From positions 5,516,001-5,580,000 of the forward strand of contig NZ_JAALDK010000001.1 of NCBI RefSeq assembly GCF_013366925.1: 64,000 nucleotides of DNA, written 5' to 3'. This document shows positions 17,268 to 25,641 of the stretch, one piece after another. The position numbers and the translations under genes are program-made. How positions within the stretch are numbered: the first letter of the stretch is position 1; each line of letters opens with the position of its first letter. This stretch comes from Paraburkholderia youngii (lineage in GTDB: Bacteria; Pseudomonadota; Gammaproteobacteria; Burkholderiales; Burkholderiaceae). The notes below the pieces were generated by a model. That model worked only from the letters and a program-made list of their open reading frames with translations, was not told the origin of the DNA and ran no database searches.

Positions 17268-17456
17268 ATGAAGAAGTTCGCACTGTGCGTGGCTCTGGCA
17301 GTCATGGCCACCGGCGCGATGGCGAAAGAATGGAAAACGGTGCGCATCGGGGTCGACGCCAGTTATCCGCCATTCGAATCGAAGGCGCCTAATGGCGACA
17401 TCGTCGTGCAAGTGGCACCGAAGGTGACAACCGAAGGTGGCAATACCAGGCAGTAG
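17268..17456 (+). pseudogene. Truncated amino-acid ABC transporter binding protein (HisJ/ArgT type)
   Basis: Only the first ~47 residues match a periplasmic binding protein: a signal peptide ending ATGAMA, then VRIGVDASYPPFESKAPNGDIV, the conserved start of mature HisJ/ArgT proteins. After about 17408 the frame continues for about 15 unrelated residues to a stop at 17456. The remaining roughly 200 residues are missing, and no 3' remnant is visible before the permease gene at 17646. GGAG and the ATG are intact. CCGAAGGTG occurs twice, 13 bp apart, at the break (17418 and 17431). The transporter would need a binding protein encoded elsewhere. Confidence 0.85.
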
Positions 17457-17645
17457 ATTCAAAACAATCCGAGACGAAAGTCCCGAAAGCGCGCTGCAGG
17501 AGCCACCAACGTTTCTGCGGCATGATTTGCACAGCGGCACGCTGTGCGCCGCGGATCACGGCGAGCCAGGCGCTCGACCCCGACGCGGCGCATCGCGGGC
17601 CGCGTCTTTCGCGGTGCGCGAGAAACGCATCGTCGAGGACTTCCT

Positions 17646-18335
17646 ATGTTCCTTCAAGGCTACGGCCCGCTACTCCTCAGCGGCACCTGGCAAACCGTCA
17701 AGCTGGCGGTGTTCTCGCTCGCGCTCGCGTTCGTGCTCGGCCTGCTCGGCGCGGCGGCGAAATTGTCGAAGAACCGCCTGTCGAACGGCATCGGCACCGT
17801 CTACACGACGCTCGTGCGCGGCGTGCCCGATCTCGTGCTGATGCTGCTGCTGTTCTATAGCATCCAGATCTGGCTTAACAACCTGACCGACGCGATGGGC
17901 TGGGACCAGATCGACATCGACCCGTTCGTGGCCGGCGTCGCGGTGCTCGGCTTCATCTACGGCGCGTACTTCACCGAGACGTTCCGCGGCGCGTTTCTCG
18001 CGGTGCCGCGCGGCCAGCTCGAAGCGGGCGCGGCCTACGGCATGACGAGCTGGCAGGTGTTCTCGCGCGTGATGTTCCCGCAGATGATGCGCTTCGCGCT
18101 GCCGGGCATCGGCAACAACTGGCAGGTGATGGTCAAGGCGACCGCGCTGGTGTCGATCATCGGTCTCGCCGACGTCGTCAAGGCCTCGCAGGACGCCGGC
18201 AAGGGCACCCTGCGGTTCTTCTTCTTCACCCTGCTCGCGGGGGCGATCTATCTCGTCATCACCACAGTGTCGAACTTCGTGCTGATGTACCTCGAAAAGC
18301 GTTACTCGACCGGCGTGCGAAAGGCGGATCTATGA
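17646..18335 (+). CDS. hisQ: Polar amino-acid ABC transporter permease, HisQ type
   Basis: A 229-residue inner-membrane permease with about five hydrophobic segments and the conserved cytoplasmic EAA loop (EAGAAYGMTSWQVFSRVMFP). It is one half of the channel importing a basic amino acid such as histidine, arginine or lysine. GAGG precedes the ATG at 17646. Its stop overlaps the hisM start (ATGA), so the two are translationally coupled. The binding-protein gene before it is broken. The symbol is by family resemblance; artQ or aotQ would fit as well. Confidence 0.85.
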   Translation: MFLQGYGPLLLSGTWQTVKLAVFSLALAFVLGLLGAAAKLSKNRLSNGIGTVYTTLVRGVPDLVLMLLLFYSIQIWLNNLTDAMGWDQIDIDPFVAGVAVLGFIYGAYFTETFRGAFLAVPRGQLEAGAAYGMTSWQVFSRVMFPQMMRFALPGIGNNWQVMVKATALVSIIGLADVVKASQDAGKGTLRFFFFTLLAGAIYLVITTVSNFVLMYLEKRYSTGVRKADL

Positions 18336-19045
18336 TCGAGATCATTCAGCAATACTGGCGCAACTATCTGTTCACCGATGGCTATCGCTTCACCGGTGTC
18401 GCAATCACATTGTGGCTGCTGGTCGTGTCGATCGGCCTCGGCTTCTGCCTTTCGGTGCCGCTCGCGGTCGCGCGCGTGTCGAAGAAGAAATGGCTCGTGG
18501 GCCTCGTGTGGCTCTATACCTATATCTTCCGCGGCACGCCGCTCTATGTGCAACTGCTGCTGTGCTACACGGGGCTCTACAGCCTCGAGATCATCCGCAA
18601 CAACGAGCTGACCAACGCGTTCTTCCGCGACGGCATGCACTGCACGCTGCTCGCGTTCACGCTGAACACTTGCGCGTACACGACCGAAATCTTCGCGGGC
18701 GCGATCAAAGCGACGCCTTACGGCGAGATCGAAGCGGCGCGCGCGTACGGCATGTCGTCGTTCACGCTGTACCGGCGCGTGATTCTGCCGTCGGCGCTGC
18801 GCCGCGCACTGCCCTACTACAGCAACGAAGTGATCCTGATGTTGCACGCGACCACGGTCGCATTCACGGCCACGGTGCCGGACATCCTGAAGATCGCGCG
18901 CGACGTGAACTCCGCGACGTATCAGTCGTTCAACGCGTTCGGCATCGCCGCGCTGCTGTATCTGTGTATTTCTTTCGCGCTCGTGTGGCTGTTCCGCCGC
19001 GCCGAGCGTCGCTGGCTCGCTTACCTGCGGCCGCAAGGCAAGTAA
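18332..19045 (+). CDS. hisM: Polar amino-acid ABC transporter permease, HisM type
   Basis: A 237-residue inner-membrane permease, partner of the HisQ-type protein. It has an N-terminal hydrophobic helix (ITLWLLVVSIGLGFCL), several further spans and the EAA loop EIEAARAYGMSSFTLYRRVI. The ATG overlaps the preceding stop codon. It is followed 39 bp later by the ATPase gene, so one operon encodes both channel halves and the motor. Intact throughout. The exact substrate among basic amino acids is not decided by the sequence. Confidence 0.88.
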   Translation: MIEIIQQYWRNYLFTDGYRFTGVAITLWLLVVSIGLGFCLSVPLAVARVSKKKWLVGLVWLYTYIFRGTPLYVQLLLCYTGLYSLEIIRNNELTNAFFRDGMHCTLLAFTLNTCAYTTEIFAGAIKATPYGEIEAARAYGMSSFTLYRRVILPSALRRALPYYSNEVILMLHATTVAFTATVPDILKIARDVNSATYQSFNAFGIAALLYLCISFALVWLFRRAERRWLAYLRPQGK

Positions 19046-19084
19046 CTGCGCGTCCCTGGACAAGCAAGCTCGTTAAGGATCCTG

Positions 19085-19864
19085 ATGAATTCCAAGAAGC
19101 AGAAGCTCTTCGTCGACGAGCTTCACAAAAAGTACGGCGACAACGAAGTCCTCAAGGGCGTGTCGCTGAAAGCCAATGCCGGCGACGTGATCAGCGTGAT
19201 CGGTTCGTCCGGCTCCGGCAAGAGCACGATGCTTCGCTGCATCAACTTTCTCGAACAGCCGAACGCGGGGCGCATTTTCGTCGACGGCGAGGAAGTGCGC
19301 ACGCAGACCGCCAAAGACGGCGCGCTGCGCGTGTCGAACCCGAAACAGTTGCAGCGCGTGCGCACCAAGCTTTCGATGGTGTTCCAGCACTTCAACCTGT
19401 GGTCGCACATGAACGTACTCGAGAACATCATCGAGGCGCCGGTGCATGTACTCGGTCTGAAGCGCAAGGAAGCCGAGGACCGCGCGCGCGAATATCTGGA
19501 GAAAGTCGGCCTCGCGCCGCGTCTCGAGAAGCAGTATCCGTCGCATCTGTCGGGCGGCCAGCAGCAGCGCGTGGCGATTGCGCGGGCGCTGGCGATGCAC
19601 CCGGATGTGATGCTGTTCGACGAACCGACCTCGGCGCTCGACCCGGAGCTCGTCGGCGAAGTGCTCAAGGTGATGCAAAAGCTCGCCGAGGAAGGCCGCA
19701 CGATGATCGTCGTCACACACGAAATGGGCTTCGCGCGCAACGTGTCGAACCATGTGATGTTCCTGCACCAGGGCCGCGTCGAGGAAGAAGGCCATCCCGA
19801 CGAAGTGTTCAAAAACACGAAAAGCGAGCGTCTGAAGCAATTCCTGTCGGGCAGTCTCAAGTAA
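19085..19864 (+). CDS. hisP: Polar amino-acid ABC transporter ATPase, HisP type
   Basis: A 259-residue ATPase with Walker [10 protein letters not shown], a Q-loop in [11 protein letters not shown], the signature [15 protein letters not shown], Walker [13 protein letters not shown] and the switch VVTHEMGFA. The insert between Walker A and the Q-loop ([20 protein letters not shown]) is characteristic of HisP-like proteins. It is the last gene of the operon, with a hairpin terminator 64 bp past the stop. The ATPase looks functional although the operon's own binding-protein gene is truncated. Confidence 0.9.
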   Translation: MNSKKQKLFVDELHKKYGDNEVLKGVSLKANAGDVISVIGSSGSGKSTMLRCINFLEQPNAGRIFVDGEEVRTQTAKDGALRVSNPKQLQRVRTKLSMVFQHFNLWSHMNVLENIIEAPVHVLGLKRKEAEDRAREYLEKVGLAPRLEKQYPSHLSGGQQQRVAIARALAMHPDVMLFDEPTSALDPELVGEVLKVMQKLAEEGRTMIVVTHEMGFARNVSNHVMFLHQGRVEEEGHPDEVFKNTKSERLKQFLSGSLK

Positions 19865-19927
19865 TAAAAATTGCCCCGCGACTTACGATGCGAATAAACA
19901 TCGAAAATGTAGTCAATGTAGTTTTAC

Positions 19928-19950
19928 AAGGCGCTTACGAGCGCCTTTTT
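19928..19950 (+). terminator. Intrinsic terminator after the amino-acid ABC operon
   Basis: AAGGCGC (19928-19934) pairs with GCGCCTT (19941-19947) around the loop TTACGA and runs into TTTTT. It is a compact rho-independent terminator for the hisQMP transcript. Confidence 0.85.
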
Positions 19951-20481
19951 CATTTCTACCGCGCCCTTCCCCCGGCCATTCGAACGACGAAAAAGCGCCG
20001 AAAATCCCACAAAACGGGCTATTCCGGCCTGGTTTTCGCCCTAACCTGCCACTTTTGACTCGTCAATAGTGACAATCCTTAATGCGTCCCCTTCTGAGCC
20101 GCGCTTCCCTTGCCGGACAAGGCTCTGCGCCATTTTCCGAGAGGTTCCTCCGGGTTCCGCCGCACATTCGTATTGCAATTTGGCGACACCGCCTGTGGAC
20201 GGTACTAATTTCTTCTCCCAGTTAAAGTTATTTTTGATAAATTGGTAACCAAAGTAGCAAAACAAAGTTGATTAAAAGTAGTTTCACTTCAAAACACAGA
20301 GGAGAACCGGTCGGCGTGGGATCGGCATGACGCAAAGATAGCTCGACGCTACATGTCATGGCAGGAGCACCCCTATCCACCCGCCACTCTCCCCTGGTAC
20401 CGCTTTCTGTTCGGCGCTGATCGCGTCCGAACACCACTCGCAGTACTGGGTTTCTTTTTTTGACAGGGTATGGAGGAGAAG
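19951..20481. other. AT-richer leader and promoter region of the porin gene, no gene supported
   Basis: About 530 bp without a supported gene. The part from about 20220 to 20300 is clearly AT-richer than its surroundings, contains TTGATAAATTGG and an inverted repeat TTGGT-A-ACCAA (20243-20253), and is the likely promoter and control region of the porin. The exact -10 could not be fixed. The last 150 bp would be a long untranslated leader. Confidence 0.5.
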
Positions 20482-21639
20482 ATGAAGAAAGCTTTGCTCG
20501 TCGCTGCGCTGATGTCGGCCGGCGTTGTTGCACACGCTCAGAGCAGCGTCACGCTGTATGGCCGTTTGGATGCAGGTCTCGAGTACATGTCGGGCGTCCC
20601 GACCGGCGCTAACGCCAACGGCGCGGCCAACACCAGCTCGAACCGCTTCAAGGCGGAAAGCGGCGACTGGGGCACCAGCCTGTGGGGCATGAAGGGTGTC
20701 GAGGACATCGGCGCTGGCAACAAGATTCTGTTCCAGTTGGAAGGCTCGTTCAACACGATGACGGGCGCGGGTCCTGGCGGCGGTGGTCTCTTCAATCGCT
20801 GGGCAACGGTCGGCATTTCGAACGACCAGTTCGGTACGTTCACGATGGGCCGCATGCTCTTCATCTCGAACGGCGTGTGGGACTTCGACCCGTTCGGTCA
20901 GTCCGACTGGTCGTCGGCATCGCTCGTGCGTGGCCGCAACTGGCCGCAGTCGAGCAACAACTTCGCGTACCAGTCGCCGAAGATCGCGGGCTTTGACTTC
21001 TACGGTCAATACGCGCTGTCGAACGCGACGAGCTGGAACGGTAACGGCACGACGCCGCAAGGTCGCGAAGCTGGCGCGCAGGTCACCTACACGACCTCGC
21101 TGTTCCAGATCCGCGGTCTGTACGACGAAATTCGCAACCCGACGACCGGCGGTTTGTGGGGTGGCCCGGTCGCCAACAACGGCATCAATACGGCTAACAC
21201 GAGCAACGGCGTATTCGCGGCATCGCGCGAGTACTCAGCTCTGGTGAACGTGTTCCTCGGCCAGTTCAAGATTCAGGCCGCTTACCAGGCAGTCCGCTCG
21301 GCAGGTGCGACGAACGTTGCTCCTGGTCAGCCGACCACCCTGGATCACGAATGGGGCGGTGTGACGTGGCAGGCAACGCCGGCTGCAGCGCTGATCGCGG
21401 CGGTCTATCACGTGAACGGCAACAACGGCGCGGGCAATGCGACGATCTACACGGTTGGCGGTTCGTACAACCTGTCGAAGCGCACGCTGCTCGACCTGCA
21501 GGCGGCAACGGTGCGCAACAGCCGCAATGCTAACTTCGGTCTGAACGCGAACAATGCGGGCTTCGCCGCTGCAACGGACAACCCGCTGCAAGGCCGCCAG
21601 CAAACCGGCGTGTACGCAGGCATCCAGCACTCGTTCTAA
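20482..21639 (+). CDS. General trimeric porin, Burkholderia type
   Basis: A 385-residue outer-membrane porin. The signal peptide MKKALLVAALMSAGVVAHAQ is followed by SSVTLYGRLDAGLEY, the standard start of the betaproteobacterial 16-strand porin family. Alternating beta-strand patterns run to the C-terminal GVYAGIQHSF, whose terminal Phe is the outer-membrane assembly signal. GGAGGAGAAG lies directly before the ATG at 20482. It is a diffusion channel for small hydrophilic molecules. The gene is monocistronic and ends before a perfect hairpin terminator. Paralogues are normally numerous in these genomes. Confidence 0.95.
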   Translation: MKKALLVAALMSAGVVAHAQSSVTLYGRLDAGLEYMSGVPTGANANGAANTSSNRFKAESGDWGTSLWGMKGVEDIGAGNKILFQLEGSFNTMTGAGPGGGGLFNRWATVGISNDQFGTFTMGRMLFISNGVWDFDPFGQSDWSSASLVRGRNWPQSSNNFAYQSPKIAGFDFYGQYALSNATSWNGNGTTPQGREAGAQVTYTTSLFQIRGLYDEIRNPTTGGLWGGPVANNGINTANTSNGVFAASREYSALVNVFLGQFKIQAAYQAVRSAGATNVAPGQPTTLDHEWGGVTWQATPAAALIAAVYHVNGNNGAGNATIYTVGGSYNLSKRTLLDLQAATVRNSRNANFGLNANNAGFAAATDNPLQGRQQTGVYAGIQHSF

Positions 21640-21728
21640 TCGAACGGTGCGCCCCGAGGGTCACACCTCGGGTGTAATACAGGTTTCTTCAAGAGAATCT
21701 TTTTCACGCTGCTGCGAGAGGCGCGTAT

Positions 21729-21764
21729 CGGTGCAATATCCGCAAGGGTATTGCACCGTTTTTT
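21729..21764 (+). terminator. Intrinsic terminator after the porin gene
   Basis: A ten-base stem, CGGTGCAATA (21729-21738) with TATTGCACCG (21749-21758), is followed by TTTTTT. A second smaller hairpin without a U-run (CCCGAGG/CCTCGGG, 21653-21672) lies between the stop codon and this site. Confidence 0.85.
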
Positions 21765-21822
21765 CTTCGGCGGCCGAATTTGAGTTCTTGCGCGCACCGG
21801 GCCGGTGCGTGCTTGCGCGGCT

Positions 21823-22209
<387 letters not shown>

Positions 22210-22262
22210 TTATTCTACGCCGCGCCGGATGCATTGCGGCATCCGCGCGCGGGTGCCGTCTT

Positions 22263-23987
22263 TCACTCCACCGGTTCGGTGTAGCGCGACGTGATCGGAT
22301 AGCGCCAGTCGCGGCCGAACGCGCGATGCGTGACGCGGATGCCGATCGGCGCCTGACGGCGCTTGTACTCGTTGACTTTGATCAGGCGAGTGACCCGTTT
22401 CACGTCGTCGACCCGATAGCCCGCCGCGATGATTTCCGCGAGCGAACGGTCCTCCTCCATGTACATGCGCATGATCGCGTCGAGTACTTCGTATTCGGGC
22501 AGGCTGTCCTGGTCGGTCTGGTTCTCGCGCAGCTCGGCGGACGGCGCACGCGTCAGGATCCGCTCGGGAATCACGTCGCGCTTTGCAAACGTCGTGGCGG
22601 CGTTGCGATAGCGGCACAGCCGGTACACGAGCGTCTTCGCGATGTCCTTGATCACCGCGAAGCCGCCGGCCATGTCGCCGTACAGCGTGCAGTAGCCGAC
22701 CGCCATCTCGCTCTTGTTGCCGGTGGTCAGCACGATCGAGCCGAATTTGTTCGACAGCGCCATCAGCAGCGTGCCGCGAATGCGCGCCTGAATGTTCTCT
22801 TCGGTCGCGTCTTCGGCGCGGCCCGCGAACTCTTCGGCGAGCGACGCGCGAAACGCATCGAACATTGGCGCGATCGCGATCTCGTCGTAACGCACGCCGA
22901 CGCGGCGCGCCATCTCGGCGGCGTCGGTCGTGGAAATGTCGGCCGTGTAGCGCGACGGCATCATCACCGCGCGCACCTTGTCGGCGCCGAGCGCGTCGCA
23001 CGCAACGGCCAGCACGAGCGCCGAATCGACGCCGCCCGACAAACCGATCAGCGCGCCCGGAAAACCGTTCTTGCCGATGTAGTCGCGCACGCCCATCACG
23101 AGCGCCGCGTACACCTGCGCTTCGATCGACTGCTCCGGCGCGATCGCGGCCGGCAACGGCTTGCCGTCCTCGAACTCGACGATCGCCGTGGCTTCCTCGA
23201 ACTGCGCGAGCTTCGCGACGAGTGCGCCCTGCGCGTCGAGCACGAACGAGCCGCCGTCGAACACGAGTTCGTCCTGCCCGCCGACCATATTCACATAGAC
23301 CATCGGAATGCCCGTCTCGCGAATGCGCGCGCGCAAGATGTCGAAGCGCACCGCTTCCTTGTTCAGGTGATATGGCGAGCCGTTCGGAATCAGCAGCACC
23401 TGCGCGCCCGCGGCCTTCGCCATCTGCGCGGCCGACGCATGCCATGCGTCCTCGCAGATCACGACGCCGTACTTGATCCCATCCAGTTCGAACACGAACG
23501 GCTGCGGGTCCGCGGCGAAGTAGCGCTTTTCGTCGAACACCTCGGTGTTCGGCAGATCCTGCTTGCGATAGGTGCCCTTCACTTCGCCGTCGACGATCAG
23601 CGACGCCGCGTTGAAGGTATCGACCGGCGGCACGCCGCGCTCGATCGGCGCGTTTGCATTAACATGGCCGTTCGCCGCGTTGTGCACGAGCTTGTGCGCG
23701 AGGTTGTCCGACCCGTCGCGCAGCGGATGACCGACGATCACATGCAGACCGGTGAACGGCTTCAACTGCGCGGCGAGATCGGCCAACGCGGCCGCGCTCG
23801 CGGTATAGAACGCGGGGCGCAGCAGCAGGTCTTCGGGCGGATAACCCGACAACGCGAGTTCAGGCGCGACCAGCAGCTTCGCACCATCCCTGTGCGCGGC
23901 GCGCGCGGCGGCGACGATCTTCGCGACGTTGCCGGCGAAGTCGCCGACGGTGACATTGATTTGAGCAAGAGCGATTCGGGTCTTCAT
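22263..23987 (-). CDS. nadE: Glutamine-dependent NAD+ synthetase
   Basis: A 574-residue two-domain enzyme making NAD+ from nicotinate adenine dinucleotide, ATP and glutamine. The N-terminal nitrilase-like glutaminase domain has its triad at Glu43 (APELALSGYP), Lys142 (GTYRKQDLP) and Cys178 (VVICEDAWH). The C-terminal synthetase domain has the P-loop LSGGVDSALVLAV near residue 310. The start MKTRIALAQINV at 23987 is chosen because family members begin there; a 23-residue extension from 24056 is possible. Divergent from the acyltransferase gene by about 100 bp. Confidence 0.95.
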   Translation of the reverse strand: MKTRIALAQINVTVGDFAGNVAKIVAAARAAHRDGAKLLVAPELALSGYPPEDLLLRPAFYTASAAALADLAAQLKPFTGLHVIVGHPLRDGSDNLAHKLVHNAANGHVNANAPIERGVPPVDTFNAASLIVDGEVKGTYRKQDLPNTEVFDEKRYFAADPQPFVFELDGIKYGVVICEDAWHASAAQMAKAAGAQVLLIPNGSPYHLNKEAVRFDILRARIRETGIPMVYVNMVGGQDELVFDGGSFVLDAQGALVAKLAQFEEATAIVEFEDGKPLPAAIAPEQSIEAQVYAALVMGVRDYIGKNGFPGALIGLSGGVDSALVLAVACDALGADKVRAVMMPSRYTADISTTDAAEMARRVGVRYDEIAIAPMFDAFRASLAEEFAGRAEDATEENIQARIRGTLLMALSNKFGSIVLTTGNKSEMAVGYCTLYGDMAGGFAVIKDIAKTLVYRLCRYRNAATTFAKRDVIPERILTRAPSAELRENQTDQDSLPEYEVLDAIMRMYMEEDRSLAEIIAAGYRVDDVKRVTRLIKVNEYKRRQAPIGIRVTHRAFGRDWRYPITSRYTEPVE

Positions 23988-24083
23988 GGCAGGATCGACA
24001 GGCAAGCCTTCACGGCTCGCGGTACCGCGGCTCGATGGCTCGACGGAATTGAACAAACCGGATAAACGAACTCAACGAACGAC

Positions 24084-25307
24084 GTGGCAGCTTCAGCTTC
24101 ATCGCGCCGCGCCGGTCATTGCAAACAGTCACTCAGATTGAACCAGCAACGTATCGATTATCGCACGGGCATTCTGGCATCGCCCTCCGAGGTGGACGCC
24201 GCCGAGTGGAACGCCCTCCTTGCCGCGCAGCCGCAGCCCACGCCGTTTTTGCGGCACGAGTTTCTGAGCGCGCTGAACGCGACGCAATGCGCGGTTCCCG
24301 ACACCGGTTGGGCGCCGCAATTCGTCACACTGACCGACGCACGCACGGGCAAGCTCGCGGCGGCGGCCCCCGTCTATCTGAAGGGTCACTCCTACGGCGA
24401 GTACGTGTTCGACTGGGCCTGGGCCGACGCGTACAAGCGCAACGGCCTGCCCTACTACCCGAAGCTGCTATGCGCGGTGCCGTTCACGCCGGTGCAGGGC
24501 AACCGCCTGCTATCGGCGAACGAGCACGCGTTGCGCCATCTCGCGGCCACGTTGATGGCGTTCGCCGAGCAGGCCGAGGTGTCGTCGCTGCATGTGCTGT
24601 TTCCGACGCAGAGCGAAGCCGACGCGCTCACCGATATCGGCATGATGCAACGCGAAGGCGTGCAGTTTCACTGGCTCAACGACGGCTACCGCGACTTCGA
24701 CGACTTCCTGTCGACGCTCGAACAGAAGAAGCGCAAGAACATTCGCGCCGAACGTCGCAAGGTGCACGAGGCCGGCATCACGATGCGGCGCATCCGCGGC
24801 GAAGACATCAAGGATGCCGACTGGCGCTTCTTCAGCAAGTGCTATCGGCAAACCTATCGCGAGCATTTTTCGAGTCCGTATCTGAACCTCGATTTCTTCC
24901 GGATGATCGGCGCGTCGATGCCGGAGAATCTGCTGCTGGTGATCGCCGAATATGAAGGCAAGCCGATCGCGAGCTCGCTCGTCGTCTATCAGCGCGACGA
25001 CAAAACCGGCGGCACCTTGTATGGCCGATACTGGGGCGCGCTCGAACACGTGCCGTGCTTGCACTTCGAAACCGCGTACTATCAGCCGCTCGAATTCTGC
25101 ATCGAAGAAAAACTCGGCGCATTCGAGGGCGGCGCGCAGGGCGAGCACAAGATGGCGCGCGGCTTTCTGCCGACGGTCACGCGCTCCACGCATTGGCTCG
25201 CGCATCCGGCGTTCGCCGATGCGGTCGGCCATTTCCTCGACAACGAAAAGAACAGCATCCACGCATACGTGGACGAGCTGCGCGAACACAATCCGTTCAA
25301 AGGCTAG
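24084..25307 (+). CDS. FemAB-like GNAT-fold acyltransferase (peptidogalycan-type)
   Basis: A protein of up to 407 residues of the FemAB-like, DUF482-type family, a double-GNAT fold. It is recognised by AAAAPVYLKGHSYGEYVFDW, the KKRKNIRAERRKV motif and the C-terminal LYGRYWGALEHVPCLHFETAYYQ. The start is uncertain: residues before about 26 are not typical, so a later start near IDYRTGILASP is possible. Members are annotated as N-acetyltransferases, some linked to cell-envelope precursors; the substrate here is unknown. The next gene follows within 11 bp, suggesting cotranscription. Confidence 0.85.
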   Translation: MAASASSRRAGHCKQSLRLNQQRIDYRTGILASPSEVDAAEWNALLAAQPQPTPFLRHEFLSALNATQCAVPDTGWAPQFVTLTDARTGKLAAAAPVYLKGHSYGEYVFDWAWADAYKRNGLPYYPKLLCAVPFTPVQGNRLLSANEHALRHLAATLMAFAEQAEVSSLHVLFPTQSEADALTDIGMMQREGVQFHWLNDGYRDFDDFLSTLEQKKRKNIRAERRKVHEAGITMRRIRGEDIKDADWRFFSKCYRQTYREHFSSPYLNLDFFRMIGASMPENLLLVIAEYEGKPIASSLVVYQRDDKTGGTLYGRYWGALEHVPCLHFETAYYQPLEFCIEEKLGAFEGGAQGEHKMARGFLPTVTRSTHWLAHPAFADAVGHFLDNEKNSIHAYVDELREHNPFKG

Positions 25308-25317
25308 AAGCGCGGTT

Positions 25318-25635
25318 ATGGCGTGGTTTCTCTATCTGCTCGAATGCTCGGACGGCAGCGTCTATACCGGCATCGCGACCGATGTCGCTGCCCGCTTCGA
25401 CAAACACGTGAGCGGCACGGGCGCGCGTTATTCGCGCTCGCGCAAGCCGGTGCGAGTGCTGGCGTCGTTCGAGCTGGCGGACCGGTCGAGCGCGTCGAGC
25501 GCCGAGTATTGGGTCAAGCGGCTCACGGCCGCCGATAAGCGGGCGCTGGCGGCCGGGGTGTTTACGCTGCAGTCGGTGTTGCCGGCGGTGGCAGTGAACG
25601 ACGCCGCTGACGACGGCGCGAGTACCGACGGCTGA
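25318..25635 (+). CDS. GIY-YIG nuclease domain protein (YhbQ-like)
   Basis: A 105-residue single-domain protein with the GIY-YIG core: WFLYLLECSDGSVYTGIATD contains both tyrosine motifs (LYLL and VYTG), followed by the catalytic-type Arg26 and an ARYSRSRKPV segment. Stand-alone proteins of this class (YhbQ/UPF0213) have proposed DNA-damage roles that are poorly defined. It begins 11 bp after the acyltransferase stop and is convergent with the FUSC gene. The C-terminal 20 residues are a low-complexity Ala/Asp tail. Confidence 0.9.
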   Translation: MAWFLYLLECSDGSVYTGIATDVAARFDKHVSGTGARYSRSRKPVRVLASFELADRSSASSAEYWVKRLTAADKRALAAGVFTLQSVLPAVAVNDAADDGASTDG

Positions 25636-25641
25636 GTCGTG

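Noticed and set aside
22221..22249. GC-rich hairpin between nadE and glnB
   Set aside because: Minus-strand sequence after the stem is A-rich and not U-rich, so a terminator is not supported; it may be incidental.
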